Shown here in pieces: positions 26,253 to 36,157 of a DNA stretch of 64,000 nt. The DNA comes from an uncultured Bacteroidota bacterium (GTDB taxonomy: Bacteria; Bacteroidota; Bacteroidia; Bacteroidales; P3). The stretch covers positions 62,001 through 126,000 of the forward strand of contig CADAQX010000009.1 of assembly GCA_902790215.1 (NCBI GenBank), written 5' to 3'. The stretch's first letter is position 1. The number at the start of each line of letters is the position of its first letter. Below the pieces are notes generated by a model. The model saw only the letters and a list, made by a program, of their open reading frames with translations, made no database searches and was not told where the DNA came from. Both the position numbers and the translations under genes were made by a program.

Positions 26253-29200
26253 ATGAAGTTTACACACTTGCACGTACACTCGCACTATTCGATGCTCGAC
26301 GGGATGTCGAAGATTGGCGATTTGATTAAGAAGGCTAAGAAGAACGGCATGTACGCCATGGCTTTGACCGACCACGGCAACATGTTTGGTATCAAAGACT
26401 TTATCGACACCGTGCAGAAGGAGAACGGCAAGGTGAAAGACAAAATCAAGGAGCAGGAGGCAATACTGAAGAACGACGGCGCGACGCCCGAGGAGAAGCA
26501 GGAGGCGGAATACCAGATTGAGCAACTGAAAGAGCAGATCTTCAAACCCATTATCGGCACGGAGGCTTACTGCGCCCGCCGCACACTGTATGACAAGGAC
26601 AAGGACGTGAAGGAGCGGAACCCGGAAACGGGCAAGGAGCGCATAGTGGACAGCAGCGGATACCACCTCATCCTGCTGGCCAAGAACAAGAAGGGATATA
26701 AGTCGCTCTGCAAACTGGCGTCGATTGCCTATACCGACGGATTCTACAGCCGTCCGAGGATAGACCACAACGTGCTGGAGCAGTACCACGAGGGACTGAT
26801 TGTGTGCTCGGCCTGCCTGGGCGGAGAAATCCCCCAGCTGATTATGCGGGGCGACCTGGAGGGGGCCGAGAAGGCGGTGCTGTGGTTCAAGCGGGTGTTC
26901 GGCGACGACTACTATATCGAGCTGCAGCGTCACAAGACCGACAAGCCCAATGCCAACAGGGAGACCTACGAGTGGCAGGAGCGGGTGAACCCAGTGCTGA
27001 TAGAGCTGGCGCGGAAGCACAACATCAAGCTGGTGGCCACCAACGACGTGCACTTTGTAGAGGAGGAGCACGGCGAGGCGCACGACCATCTTATCTGCAT
27101 AGCCACGCAGAAGGACTATGCCGACACCGACCGCATGCACTATACCAAGCAGGAGTGGATGAAGACCCCGGAGGAGATGGCAGCCATCTTTGCCGACATC
27201 CCCGAGGCACTGGAGAACACACAGGAGGTGGCAGACAAGGTGGAGGTGTACAGCATCGACAGCGACCCCATCATGCCGATGTTTGACATCCCCGCCGAGT
27301 TTGGCAGTGAGGAGGAGTACCGCCAGCGGTTTTCGGAGCAGGACCTGTTTGACGAGTTTACCCAGAACGAGAAGCACGAGGTGGTGATGAGCCAGGCCGA
27401 TGCAGAGAAGAAGATAAAGAAACTCGGAGGCTACGACAAGCTGTACCGCATCAAGTTCGAGGCCGACTATTTGGAGAAGCTGGTGTGGGAAGGCGCCCAC
27501 CGGCGCTACGGCGAACAGCTGACCGAGGAACAGACGGAGCGCATCGTGTTTGAGCTGCACACCATCAAGACGATGGGGTTTCCGGGCTATTTCCTGATAG
27601 TGAGCGACTACATACGGGCTGCACGCGAGCTGCTGAATGTGAGCGTGGGACCCGGGCGCGGCTCGGCGGCAGGCAGCGTGGTGGCCTATTGCCTGTGGAT
27701 TACGGACATCGACCCGCTGAAATACGACCTGCTGTTTGAGCGTTTCCTGAACCCCGACCGCATCTCGCTGCCCGATATCGATGTGGACTTCGACGATGCC
27801 GGGCGCGGACGTGTGCTGGACTGGATTACCCAAAAGTACGGCAAAGAGAAGGTGGCGCACATCATCACCTACGGCACCATGGCCACCAAGTCGGCCATTG
27901 CCGATGTGGGACGTGTGGAGAAGATAGACCTTTCGACAGTCAACAAGCTGAAAGAATATATACCCGACCGCGGCTTCCCCGACAATATCAAGGACGAGAA
28001 GGGCAAACCGCCCAAAGTGAATTTGGAGAACTGCTACAAGTATGTGCCGGAGCTCAAGCAAATCATGACCGAAGCAGGGCACGAGGACCTGAAGAACATG
28101 CTTACCTATGCCGCCGAGCTGGAGGACACCAACCGGCAGATAGGCATCCACGCATGCGGTGTCATCATCGGAGCCGACGACCTGACCAATTTCGCCCCCG
28201 TGTGTACCATCTATGACAAGGATTCGAAACAGGATGTGCTGGTGACGCAGTATGACGGCCACGTGGTGGAGACGGTGGGGCTTATCAAGATGGACTTCCT
28301 GGGGCTGAAGAACCTCACCATCATCAAGAACGCCGTCGACATGATTAAGCGGAACCACGGTGTGGACATCGACATAGAACGCATTCCCATCGACGACGAG
28401 TTGACCTACAAGCTTTACTGCGAGGGCAACACGGTGGGCACATTCCAGTTTGAGTCGGCGGGCATGCAGAAATACCTGCGCGAGCTGGAGCCCCACGTGT
28501 TCGAGGACCTCATTGCTATGAACGCCCTGTACCGTCCGGGACCCATGGACTACATACCCGACTTCATCGACCGCAAACAGGGGCGCAAACCCATCGAGTA
28601 CGACATCCCCTGCATGGAGAAATACCTGAAGGACACCTATGGCATCACGGTCTATCAGGAGCAGGTGATGCTGCTGAGCCGCCAGCTGGCCGGGTTCACC
28701 CGAGGCCAGAGCGACACACTGCGCAAAGCCATGGGCAAAAAGCAGATTGAGAAGATGAACGAGCTGGAGGTGCTCTTTTACGAGGGCGGAGAGAAAAACG
28801 GCCACCCCAAGGAGAAGCTCAAAAAGATATGGGAAGACTGGAAGAAGTTCGCCTCCTACGCCTTCAACAAGTCGCATGCCACCTGCTATTCCTGGGTAGC
28901 CTACCAGACGGCCTACCTCAAGGCGCACTACCCGGCCGAGTATATGGCTGCCGTGATGACCAGCGGCCAAAAGGACATCAAGCGCATCACCGACTTCATG
29001 GACGACTGCCACAAGCACGGCATTGCGGTGCTCCCTCCCTCGGTGAACGAGTCGGAGAAAGACTTCTCAGTCAACACCAAAGGGCAGATACGCTTCGGCC
29101 TCCAGGCCATCAACGGCATGGGCGAGGCCGCAGCCGACGCCATCATTGCCGAGCGCGAGAGCAACGGCCCCTACAAAGACATCTTCGACTTCCTCGACCG

Positions 29201-30149
29201 TGTGGACCTGCGCGCTGTGAACAGAAAGAACATCGAGGTCATGGTCAAGGCAGGAGCCTTTGACGGCATCGGCGAGATGCACCGGGCGCAGTACTTCTAT
29301 CGCGACAACGACAATGCCCCCACCTACCTTGAGAAACTCGTACGCTGGGCCACACACAACCGCGAGAGCGCCAACGCGGCACAGATGTCCATCTTCGACA
29401 TGAGCGACGAGATAAAGAAAGACGCCCACCCCGAAATACCCAAGTGCGAGCCCTGGAGCATTGTGGAGCAGTGCCGTGAGGAGTTCCCCGTCATCGGCTT
29501 CTACCTCAGCGGCCACCCGCTCGACAACTTCAAATACGAGATGCAGCACTACACCAATGCATCCTGCCCAGAAGTGGACGAGCGGAGCATGAACGACAAA
29601 TGGCTGGACAAAGAGTTCCGCATCGGCGGCATCATCACCGAAGCGAAAACAGGCATCTCCGCCAGGAACGGCGACCCCTACGGCATCATGACCATAGAGG
29701 ACTATAATGGGCCGTGCTCCATCCGACTGTACAAGAGCGAGTTTTTGAAATACAAAAGCTTCTTTGAAAAGGACAGTTTCGTCTATATCAAAGGCACCCT
29801 GAAACAATACTCCCACCCCAACCCCGACGGCACCATCTATACGTCGAAGCCGAAAATGAAAATCATCGAGATGATGCTCCTTTCGGACCTCATTGAGAAA
29901 AAGACAAGGCTGGTGCGGTTTACAGTCAACCTGGACAGCATCACCATGCAGTTTTGCAAAGAGTTGCAGGAACTGGCCAAGAAGAACAAAGGCAAGACCC
30001 CGCTGGAGGCCTTGGTCATTGACAAGAAGAATAACCTCTCCCTCACCATGAAAAGCCGCGACCTGATGGTCAATCCCCGCAAGATGATGAACGCCCTCGG
30101 TACGATGAAAGAGGTTGACGACATCAAACCCGTACTTGCACAATACTGA
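26253..30149 (+). CDS. dnaE: DNA polymerase III alpha subunit (DnaE type)
   Basis: A 1298-residue C-family replicative polymerase. The PHP domain starts at once (HLHVHSHYSMLDGMSK; LTDHGNMFG). The palm has the catalytic PDIDVDFDD (around 507-515) after GPGRGSAAGS. The fingers show ALYRPGPMDYIP and FNKSHATCYSWVAYQTAYLKAHYPAEY. A helix-hairpin-helix and an OB fold (PYGIMTIEDYNG) end the protein. The ATG at 26253 fits the promoter and the conserved N-terminus; the frame is open further upstream but crosses the promoter. The GSCFA gene follows after 5 bases and is probably cotranscribed. Confidence 0.96.
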   Translation: MKFTHLHVHSHYSMLDGMSKIGDLIKKAKKNGMYAMALTDHGNMFGIKDFIDTVQKENGKVKDKIKEQEAILKNDGATPEEKQEAEYQIEQLKEQIFKPIIGTEAYCARRTLYDKDKDVKERNPETGKERIVDSSGYHLILLAKNKKGYKSLCKLASIAYTDGFYSRPRIDHNVLEQYHEGLIVCSACLGGEIPQLIMRGDLEGAEKAVLWFKRVFGDDYYIELQRHKTDKPNANRETYEWQERVNPVLIELARKHNIKLVATNDVHFVEEEHGEAHDHLICIATQKDYADTDRMHYTKQEWMKTPEEMAAIFADIPEALENTQEVADKVEVYSIDSDPIMPMFDIPAEFGSEEEYRQRFSEQDLFDEFTQNEKHEVVMSQADAEKKIKKLGGYDKLYRIKFEADYLEKLVWEGAHRRYGEQLTEEQTERIVFELHTIKTMGFPGYFLIVSDYIRAARELLNVSVGPGRGSAAGSVVAYCLWITDIDPLKYDLLFERFLNPDRISLPDIDVDFDDAGRGRVLDWITQKYGKEKVAHIITYGTMATKSAIADVGRVEKIDLSTVNKLKEYIPDRGFPDNIKDEKGKPPKVNLENCYKYVPELKQIMTEAGHEDLKNMLTYAAELEDTNRQIGIHACGVIIGADDLTNFAPVCTIYDKDSKQDVLVTQYDGHVVETVGLIKMDFLGLKNLTIIKNAVDMIKRNHGVDIDIERIPIDDELTYKLYCEGNTVGTFQFESAGMQKYLRELEPHVFEDLIAMNALYRPGPMDYIPDFIDRKQGRKPIEYDIPCMEKYLKDTYGITVYQEQVMLLSRQLAGFTRGQSDTLRKAMGKKQIEKMNELEVLFYEGGEKNGHPKEKLKKIWEDWKKFASYAFNKSHATCYSWVAYQTAYLKAHYPAEYMAAVMTSGQKDIKRITDFMDDCHKHGIAVLPPSVNESEKDFSVNTKGQIRFGLQAINGMGEAAADAIIAERESNGPYKDIFDFLDRVDLRAVNRKNIEVMVKAGAFDGIGEMHRAQYFYRDNDNAPTYLEKLVRWATHNRESANAAQMSIFDMSDEIKKDAHPEIPKCEPWSIVEQCREEFPVIGFYLSGHPLDNFKYEMQHYTNASCPEVDERSMNDKWLDKEFRIGGIITEAKTGISARNGDPYGIMTIEDYNGPCSIRLYKSEFLKYKSFFEKDSFVYIKGTLKQYSHPNPDGTIYTSKPKMKIIEMMLLSDLIEKKTRLVRFTVNLDSITMQFCKELQELAKKNKGKTPLEALVIDKKNNLSLTMKSRDLMVNPRKMMNALGTMKEVDDIKPVLAQY

Positions 30150-30154
30150 CAGCC

Positions 30155-31018
30155 ATGAACCTCACCACTCCCGTCGATATCGCCCCGTCGCCCCTGCGCA
30201 TAGACCACAGCACGCCGTTGCTGCTGATGGGTTCCTGCTTCTCGGACGAGATAGGCGGTCGGCTGCAGCGGGCGGGATTCGAGGTGCTGTGCAATCCCTT
30301 CGGCACACTCTACAACCCCCTCTCCATTGCCATTGCCCTTCACCACGCATTGGACGACCGCGAAATCGACACCGACTGGCTGATACACCGCGACGGCCTA
30401 TGGCATTCGTGGATGCACCACAGCCGCTTCTCGCATGCCGACCACGATACATGCCTTGCCCAATGCAACCAAAGCATACACCAGGCGCATGATTTCCTGC
30501 AACGCAGCCCCGTGACGATTATCACCTTCGGCACGGCATACTGTTTCTCACTGCAAGGAGACGGCGTGCCCCCCACCATGCAGGGACAGGTAGTGGCTAA
30601 CTGCCACAAGCTGCCCGCCGCCATGTTCACCCGCCGCCGCATAACAGAGGAAGAGATTGTCGACACCTGGCAGGCGTTCACCGCCCTGCACCCCACTCTA
30701 TTCACCGTGAGCCCGATACGCCATATGGCCGACGGCGCCCATGGCAACCAGCTGAGCAAAAGCACCCTCCTGCTGGCAGTGGACAGGCTTGTAGGCCTAT
30801 GCCCCGACTGGCGCTATTTCGACAGCTACGAAATCCTGATGGACGAGCTGCGCGACTACCGCTTCTACGCCCGCGACATGTGCCACCCCTCCGACCTTGC
30901 CGTCGACATCGTATGGCAGCGTTTCCAGGACACCTATATGAGCCTGCAGACCCAGAGTCGCTGCCGCCAGGAAGAGAAGGCCGCACGGCAGGCCCTGCAC
31001 CGGCCTATCGTACAGTGA
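30155..31018 (+). CDS. GSCFA-domain protein
   Basis: A 287-residue protein of the GSCFA family, widespread in Bacteroidota and some proteobacteria. The name-giving motif reads GSCFS here (26-30), followed by NPFGTLYNPLSI, ITFGTAYCF, TVSPIRH and YARDMCHPSDLAVDIVW, so the block pattern is of SGNH-hydrolase type with the catalytic Ser in the first block and a His near the end. Enzymatic activity is not established for the family. It lies 5 bases after dnaE and 54 bases before ddl. Confidence 0.88.
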   Translation: MNLTTPVDIAPSPLRIDHSTPLLLMGSCFSDEIGGRLQRAGFEVLCNPFGTLYNPLSIAIALHHALDDREIDTDWLIHRDGLWHSWMHHSRFSHADHDTCLAQCNQSIHQAHDFLQRSPVTIITFGTAYCFSLQGDGVPPTMQGQVVANCHKLPAAMFTRRRITEEEIVDTWQAFTALHPTLFTVSPIRHMADGAHGNQLSKSTLLLAVDRLVGLCPDWRYFDSYEILMDELRDYRFYARDMCHPSDLAVDIVWQRFQDTYMSLQTQSRCRQEEKAARQALHRPIVQ

Positions 31019-31072
31019 CAAGTTATAGAAATTATAGATTTTTAGAGATAATAGAACTAATAGAAGCTACTT

Positions 31073-32056
31073 ATGAATAAGAAAAACATTGCCCTTGTCA
31101 TGGGCGGATACTCGGGAGAACACGACATCTCTATCCAAAGCGGATGCCAAGTATACGACAACCTCGACCACAACAAATATAATGTTTATAAAATCGTTGT
31201 GGAACGCAACGGATGGTACTGGCTCGACACTGACGGCACGCACCGGCCCGTCAACCGCGACAACTTCACCGTGGAGGGTGTCGCCCGTTTCGACCTTGCC
31301 TTCATCATCATCCACGGCAACCCCGGAGAAAACGGGGTGCTGCAAGGCTATTTTGACATGCTCGGCATCCCATACACAACCTGCGGGTTCTACACATCAT
31401 CCCTCACCTTCCAAAAAGGCTTCTGCAACCCTGTGGTGAAGAGTTTCGGCATCGTCAGCGTGGCCAAGTCCATGCTGCTCTATTGCGAGCCCGACGAGGC
31501 GAAACTGTGCGACATCAACGCCCAGCTCCGCTACCCCCTCTTTGTTAAACCCGCCGCCGGAGGCAGCAGTGTGGCCACCACAAAGGTCAAAAGCCCTGAC
31601 CAGCTGTTGCCCGCCATCCGCGAAGCCTTCACCGAGGACAAGCAGGTACTCGTAGAGGAATGCATCACCGGCCGCGAGTTCGACTGCGGCGTGTTCCGCA
31701 CCAAAGAGCAGAAACTGGTATTCCCCATCACCGAGATAATCCCCCTTGGCAACCACGAGTTCTTCGACTACGAAGCCAAATACCAGGGTTTCAGCAATGA
31801 GGTGACCCCCGCCCAGTGCGACGAAGAGCTGGCACGTCACATACAGGAGGTGTCCTCGCAGCTGTACGACCTGCTCAACTGCCGCGGCATCGTCCGTTTC
31901 GACTACATTCACGACACCACCCGCAACGAGCTCTTCTTCCTCGAAGCCAACACCATTCCCGGACAGAGTGCCGAGAGCATCGTCCCCAAACAGGCGCGCG
32001 CCATGGGCATCAGCACCCGTCAGCTATACGAGATGGTCATCCAAAGCAGTCTCTAA
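31073..32056 (+). CDS. ddl: D-alanine--D-alanine ligase
   Basis: A 327-residue ATP-grasp enzyme that joins two D-Ala molecules for the peptidoglycan stem. It shows the N-terminal MGGYSGEHDISIQSG, HGNPGENGVLQGYFDMLGIPYT, the ATP-binding FVKPAAGGSSVA, the EFFDYEAKY loop of the D-Ala-D-Ala type, and FLEANTIPGQSAESIVPKQ with metal ligands. Nothing suggests a D-Ala-D-Lac variant. Length and start are normal. Confidence 0.94.
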   Translation: MNKKNIALVMGGYSGEHDISIQSGCQVYDNLDHNKYNVYKIVVERNGWYWLDTDGTHRPVNRDNFTVEGVARFDLAFIIIHGNPGENGVLQGYFDMLGIPYTTCGFYTSSLTFQKGFCNPVVKSFGIVSVAKSMLLYCEPDEAKLCDINAQLRYPLFVKPAAGGSSVATTKVKSPDQLLPAIREAFTEDKQVLVEECITGREFDCGVFRTKEQKLVFPITEIIPLGNHEFFDYEAKYQGFSNEVTPAQCDEELARHIQEVSSQLYDLLNCRGIVRFDYIHDTTRNELFFLEANTIPGQSAESIVPKQARAMGISTRQLYEMVIQSSL

Positions 32057-32081
32057 TCCAAGTTAAAAGAACATCAAGGGC

Positions 32082-33161
32082 ATGAGGTTTTTGCATCATA
32101 TAAAGAAACGCGTCGCCATGAGGTTATTTCCCCTCATTGCACTTGCCTCATGCCTTATGGCTCTTCCCTCCCTGCACGCACAGGCACCTTGCAGAGACAC
32201 CATTGTCCGCGTTCATGACTCCATCTGCGAAGGGGAAAGCTACACCTTCCATGGCCGCACAATATATCATTCCGGACTTTACTTCGACACCCTGCCCCGC
32301 GTCAACGACACCCTGTGCGACAGTGTGGTGATACTCCGTCTCAGTGTGCTCGAATACCCTGAAACCGGCATCGGAAAACGCCAGCACTGCCGAAGGAACA
32401 TCGGCTGGGATTTGATAAGCGGATTCCCCGGCGTCAATTACTACCACTGGACTTCTGAACCCGACGACAGCACCCTTCACGGACAGGAACGCTTCAGCTG
32501 GATACACGTCAACCCTCAGCAGCCCACCACCTACCACCTGCACCTCGACTACAGGGAGTCGCCGCCCCAGTGCCCCTTCGACACCAGCATTAGTATCAAC
32601 CCCGTTGTCATCGTCGTGGCTGCCATGCACGCCGAACCCGACGAGATAACCTATGACGACATGCACATCATTGCCGAGGACTTCAGCATCGGCACCCGTG
32701 AATACTTGTGGGGAGGCTGGGCCGGCCGGAACTGGTACATCAACGGAGTGCGGCAGGTAAAAAACAACGAGTGGGTGGAATTCTACGGCGACCCCTCCTG
32801 GGGCGACACCGTGCACCTCATGATGGAGGCCTACAGCACCACCTGTCTGGACACAGCCTACAAGGACATCCCCTTCCGGCGCGTGGCACTCTTTTTCCCC
32901 AACGTGTTCACCCCCGACCGCGACGAGAACAACCTATTCTTTCCCCACACCACCGGTGTGTACGAATACGAGCTGTGGCTCTTCGACCGCTTCGGCCTGC
33001 AAGTGTTCCATGCCACTGACCCGTCCCAGGGCTGGGACGGCACCACACCGGGAGGACTCCGCTGCCGGCAAGGCACCTACACCTGGCGCTGCCGCTACCG
33101 CGACGCCATCACCCCCAACGGCTACCAGACACTCACCGGCACCGTCACCCTCCTCCGCTGA
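32082..33161 (+). CDS. T9SS type-B sorting domain protein (secreted cargo)
   Basis: A 359-residue exported protein. It has a signal peptide (a second ATG at 32118 gives the tidier MRLFPLIALASCLMALPSLHAQ-like N-terminus), a Cys-containing unrecognised middle part with CxGESYTF-like and TSEPDDSTL segments, and a C-terminal type-B sorting domain (about 268-359). That domain runs FFPNVFTPDRDENN, YELWLFDRFGLQVF, GWDGTTPGG and a closing GTVTLLR. Type-B domains direct export through the T9SS coded at 7-14 kb. Function of the mature part is unknown. It starts 25 bases after ddl. Confidence 0.85.
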   Translation: MRFLHHIKKRVAMRLFPLIALASCLMALPSLHAQAPCRDTIVRVHDSICEGESYTFHGRTIYHSGLYFDTLPRVNDTLCDSVVILRLSVLEYPETGIGKRQHCRRNIGWDLISGFPGVNYYHWTSEPDDSTLHGQERFSWIHVNPQQPTTYHLHLDYRESPPQCPFDTSISINPVVIVVAAMHAEPDEITYDDMHIIAEDFSIGTREYLWGGWAGRNWYINGVRQVKNNEWVEFYGDPSWGDTVHLMMEAYSTTCLDTAYKDIPFRRVALFFPNVFTPDRDENNLFFPHTTGVYEYELWLFDRFGLQVFHATDPSQGWDGTTPGGLRCRQGTYTWRCRYRDAITPNGYQTLTGTVTLLR

Positions 33162-33207
33162 ATGGACTTGTCAAAGTGTTATCATGTTATATCGTCCATC
33201 AGAGAGA

Positions 33208-33233
33208 TAAACCCTAATAACCGATTTGGGATA
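33208..33233 (+). repeat. 25 bp dyad motif, copy 2
   Basis: AAACCCTAATAACCGATTTG and flanks match the other copies with one change in the centre. It stands in the convergent gap directly before the DUF5692 terminator. Confidence 0.8.
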
Positions 33234-33237
33234 AAAA

Positions 33238-33268
33238 ATGCCCCCGGAGCATAAATCCCTGGGGGCAT
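33238..33268 (-). terminator. Terminator of the DUF5692 gene
   Basis: ATGCCCCC/GGGGGCAT forms an 8 bp stem, extended by a G-U and a G-C pair. On the minus strand it is followed by a T-run, as expected for the leftward gene that stops at 33290. Confidence 0.82.
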
Positions 33269-33289
33269 CTTTGTTTGGCAATGCAGCCG

Positions 33290-34381
33290 TTAGGCCACAT
33301 CGGCGCGAGCCATAGCGTCCTTGTAGTACTTCTGGTTGACAAAGACATCCTGCTTGTAAGGATTGATGTGACGCTTCTTGGAAACGCAAATGATGTAAGC
33401 AAGTGCAATGATGTTGGTAACCAAGGCCAGGGCACTGATGACAGTCATCATAGTGGGGTTGGCGGCCACCGTATTGACAGTGGTTCCAACAGTGGCGGCC
33501 TCGCCACCGGCGACGTCGTAGAGCTGCTTGATGGTCTCCACACCTTCAGGATACTGCACTGGCAGCACAGCCCAGCTAAACCACTGGCGGCCGTCCTTGA
33601 AGGTCTCTTGGAAGAGAGGGAATACCTGTGCGAACATGCACCAGATGGCCAGGGTGTTGGCACGGTTCTGAATCCAGCCGCCGCGGTTCCACAGCAGAGC
33701 AGCCACAGTGGGAGCCAGCAGCAGGGCAATGCCACAGTACCAGCTGTGAGTGGGCAGGCAGTTGTATGTGTAGGCGAAGTTCCAGATGTCGTAGATGACG
33801 ATATAGACCCACGTCATGTCGGCCCAGATCATGTCTTTCTTGTCTTTGGAGGCATAGACATTCCACCAGGCAGTCATACAGAAGATGTTGAGGATACCGG
33901 CAACGCCGTTGAAGATGTTGTGCCAGCCGCCATAGAGCCACACGCCCTCGCTGCTGAGCCACCATTTATTCCATCCCATCGCGGCACTCTCGAAGTCGGA
34001 GGCCACAGCAATAAGGATGTTGATGGCGACGATGACGAAGGGGAAGGGTTTGAACCAGTGTTTGGCACCGATACCCCATTTGTATTTAATCATCATAAAG
34101 CCGATGCAGCCGGTGAGAGCGGCATAGAGTTTGGCATAGTGGAACCATCCGTTCATGTAGATGTGCGTCTGATTGTTCACAGCCCATTCTGCCCCGGCAC
34201 GTGCTCCGATGGCAATGGCCACAAAATAGACCGTCAGCAACACCGGGATGGCGAAGAAGGTGATGGCACCGCCCATTTTGGTGCGACGCGCAAACTCGTT
34301 CCAGAGAATCAAGCCTGCCAGAACGACAAGCAGCATTCCCCATTGAATAAGGGCATTAGCCCCATAAACTTGGAAAAACAT
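33290..34381 (-). CDS. DUF5692 family membrane protein
   Basis: A 363-residue polytopic membrane protein with about nine hydrophobic helices and many Trp residues (for example MTAWWNVYASKDKKDMIW and YDIWNFAYTYNCLPTHSWY). It matches the DUF5692 family found in gut Bacteroidota and Firmicutes. No function is known; the fold suggests a transporter or enzyme embedded in the membrane. It is a single gene with its own terminator. The nearest minus-strand -7 element (TATCTTTG, 34572-34579) would leave a leader of about 190 bases. Confidence 0.8.
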   Translation of the reverse strand: MFFQVYGANALIQWGMLLVVLAGLILWNEFARRTKMGGAITFFAIPVLLTVYFVAIAIGARAGAEWAVNNQTHIYMNGWFHYAKLYAALTGCIGFMMIKYKWGIGAKHWFKPFPFVIVAINILIAVASDFESAAMGWNKWWLSSEGVWLYGGWHNIFNGVAGILNIFCMTAWWNVYASKDKKDMIWADMTWVYIVIYDIWNFAYTYNCLPTHSWYCGIALLLAPTVAALLWNRGGWIQNRANTLAIWCMFAQVFPLFQETFKDGRQWFSWAVLPVQYPEGVETIKQLYDVAGGEAATVGTTVNTVAANPTMMTVISALALVTNIIALAYIICVSKKRHINPYKQDVFVNQKYYKDAMARADVA

Positions 34382-34879
34382 AGTTGTTGGATTTAATTGT
34401 TATTATTTGATTGTTTGTGTTATTATCATTTTATATTGTGCTATTATCTTATATTTGTAGCATTTTTTAAGTTTGGTTAAATTACCGTGGTGCATTGCAC
34501 ACTTATAATCCTCTTCATATCAACGTATTCTTATTTACTTATGTTGCCATAATCTCTTACAAGCGGACATACAAAGATACAATTATTTTTCTATTACGCC
34601 AAAAAAGCTCACTCTTTTTTCTAAAAGACAGGATACTGTTGCCATTTTCCCCACACAACTGTACAGCATTTGGCAATGCCGGAGATAGGCCATACGCCCC
34701 AAGCGTCCGTCAAGAAGACAGCCACAAAATGCTATAAACATGACTATTTCCCAACGATAGCAGAATCCAAGAACGCAACATATGCTTATCGTTATAAAAC
34801 CACAAGAATAAAAAAAGGACAAATCGGAAAAAAAGTTGTATCTTTGCACTTTCAATTCTTAACAAAAAACACATTAACT
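34382..34879. promoter_or_regulatory. Divergent region between DUF5692 and lipoprotein genes
   Basis: The part near DUF5692 (34382-34580) is extremely T-rich. It carries GTGCATTGCAC, an 11-base palindrome, near 34490, and a minus-strand TATCTTTG at 34572-34579. A plus-strand TATCTTTG at 34839-34846 is the likely promoter of the lipoprotein gene. A frame open from 34670 into that gene crosses its promoter and is not coding. No riboswitch is recognised. Confidence 0.5.
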
Positions 34880-35440
34880 ATGTACAGAAACATGAAAAGA
34901 ATGGCACTGCTGCTTGTTGCAGCCGCGACATTGTTCAACGTCTCCTGCAAGAAAGAGAACAAAGACAACCCAGGCACTGACGGCAGTTTCATCCCTGCCA
35001 AAGTCGAGTGTGACTGCCTCATTTCCTTCGATCCCGTGAGCGTAGAAGGCATAACAAAAGGCTACGACATTTTCATTGACTACTTTGATGTAGATGGCAA
35101 AATCCAGAGCTCGACGGAAATCAACGCCAGCAACCTGACTTGGCAGAAAAAATTCACCCAAACCAAGTTCCCCACCCGTTTTGGTGCCCAAGTAAGAATG
35201 GTTCCGAAAAGCAATCTCAGCGGAGTACCCGAGGATGCCAGTTTCAATCTGGACGGTGTCATCAAATTGAAAGGTGATCTCATCTCCACCACTGGTAAAA
35301 CGAGGAAATTGGAAAGAGAAAGCTTAATAAAGAGACACGGTATTGAACCCCACAATGGTCGCTCTTACAAACAAACCCTGCGTTACGAAATCAAAGCCAA
35401 CGGCGATAGCGAAAGTTTCACCACTTGGATAGACGAATAA
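34880..35440 (+). CDS. Small lipoprotein of unknown function
   Basis: A 186-residue predicted lipoprotein. The signal peptide MKRMALLLVAAATLFNVSC ends at Cys23, followed by KKENKDNPG, a typical tether. The mature part is mainly beta-like (ECDCLISFDPVSVEG, YDIFIDYFDVDGKIQSS, RFGAQVRMVPKS) and I do not recognise a family. The ATG at 34880 fits the TATCTTTG element 34 bases upstream. A second lipoprotein gene follows after 43 bases and may share the transcript. Confidence 0.72.
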   Translation: MYRNMKRMALLLVAAATLFNVSCKKENKDNPGTDGSFIPAKVECDCLISFDPVSVEGITKGYDIFIDYFDVDGKIQSSTEINASNLTWQKKFTQTKFPTRFGAQVRMVPKSNLSGVPEDASFNLDGVIKLKGDLISTTGKTRKLERESLIKRHGIEPHNGRSYKQTLRYEIKANGDSESFTTWIDE

Positions 35441-35483
35441 TCAATTATCCTAATACAATAAACAAACTCAAACATCTACAAAA

Positions 35484-35972
35484 ATGAAAAAAATCTTTGC
35501 AATGCTCGCCGCCATCTTTTTCTGCGGCGCCATGATGATCTCCTGTAACAAGGACAACAAGGAGGAAAACCCCACATTCCCGACCAAGGCCGACATGGTG
35601 GGCACTTGGGAAGGCACCTTCACCGGCACCGCCACTCTTGGCAAAGCCAGCGAGAACTACACCATTAAATGGACTCTGGTTCTCAACCCAGAAGGTTCCA
35701 GCACCGTCGGCTCACTCAAGTACACCGCCAGCTTTGCCACTATGCAGGACATCACTGGCCAGGTACCCGTCACCGACTACTACACCAAACAGAACACCAA
35801 CATTGGACGTATCCTGATTGCCGGTGGCTCGAACTTCGGTCTCTTGGACGAAATTATTGACTTCGACATGAACCTCACTGCCAAGACCCTCACTGGCATC
35901 CTCGATGTGTACACCAGCACTGACGATGACTCCATCAGATTAGGCGGCGAGACCACACTGCATAAAAAATAG
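35484..35972 (+). CDS. Small lipocalin-like lipoprotein
   Basis: A 162-residue lipoprotein with the lipobox ending at Cys21 (MMISC) and an acidic/Lys tether (NKDNKEENP). The mature part begins MVGTWEGTFTG, the pattern of lipocalin-like/DUF-type eight-stranded barrels of Bacteroidota, and continues with regularly spaced beta segments. Ligand and role are unknown. The preceding gene is also a lipoprotein, and a terminator follows 34 bases after the stop. Confidence 0.7.
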   Translation: MKKIFAMLAAIFFCGAMMISCNKDNKEENPTFPTKADMVGTWEGTFTGTATLGKASENYTIKWTLVLNPEGSSTVGSLKYTASFATMQDITGQVPVTDYYTKQNTNIGRILIAGGSNFGLLDEIIDFDMNLTAKTLTGILDVYTSTDDDSIRLGGETTLHKK

Positions 35973-36006
35973 TTTCCCCCTATCAGGGATACTAAAACCA
36001 TGTATT

Positions 36007-36037
36007 TGGGGTGTCTTAACGGCACCCCATTCTTTTT
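36007..36037 (+). terminator. Terminator after the lipoprotein pair
   Basis: TGGGGTG (36007-36013) pairs with CACCCCA (36023-36029) and is followed by TTCTTTTT. Confidence 0.82.
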
Positions 36038-36071
36038 GTCTATCGTCGAAAGAGATGGGCATATTAACACA

Positions 36072-36092
36072 TAAACCCAAATCGGTCATTAG
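36072..36092 (-). repeat. 25 bp dyad motif, copy 3
   Basis: On the minus strand CTAATGACCGATTTGGGTTT. It forms an inverted pair with copy 4, 46 bases away. Confidence 0.82.
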
Positions 36093-36138
36093 ACCGACTT
36101 TTATACACTCTCTCGCTTATTCATGTTTTTTGATGCAA

Positions 36139-36157
36139 TAATGACCGATTTGGGATA
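36139..36157 (+). repeat. 25 bp dyad motif, copy 4
   Basis: TAATGACCGATTTGGGATA, in opposite orientation to copy 3. Confidence 0.82.

Noticed and set aside
26193-29018. A 941-residue open frame antisense to dnaE
   Set aside because: dnaE is unmistakable by its PHP and catalytic motifs; the antisense translation is Leu/His/Val-rich without family features.
34382-34580. Long leader of the DUF5692 gene as a riboswitch
   Set aside because: T-rich sequence with one short palindrome; none of the riboswitch cores I know is visible.
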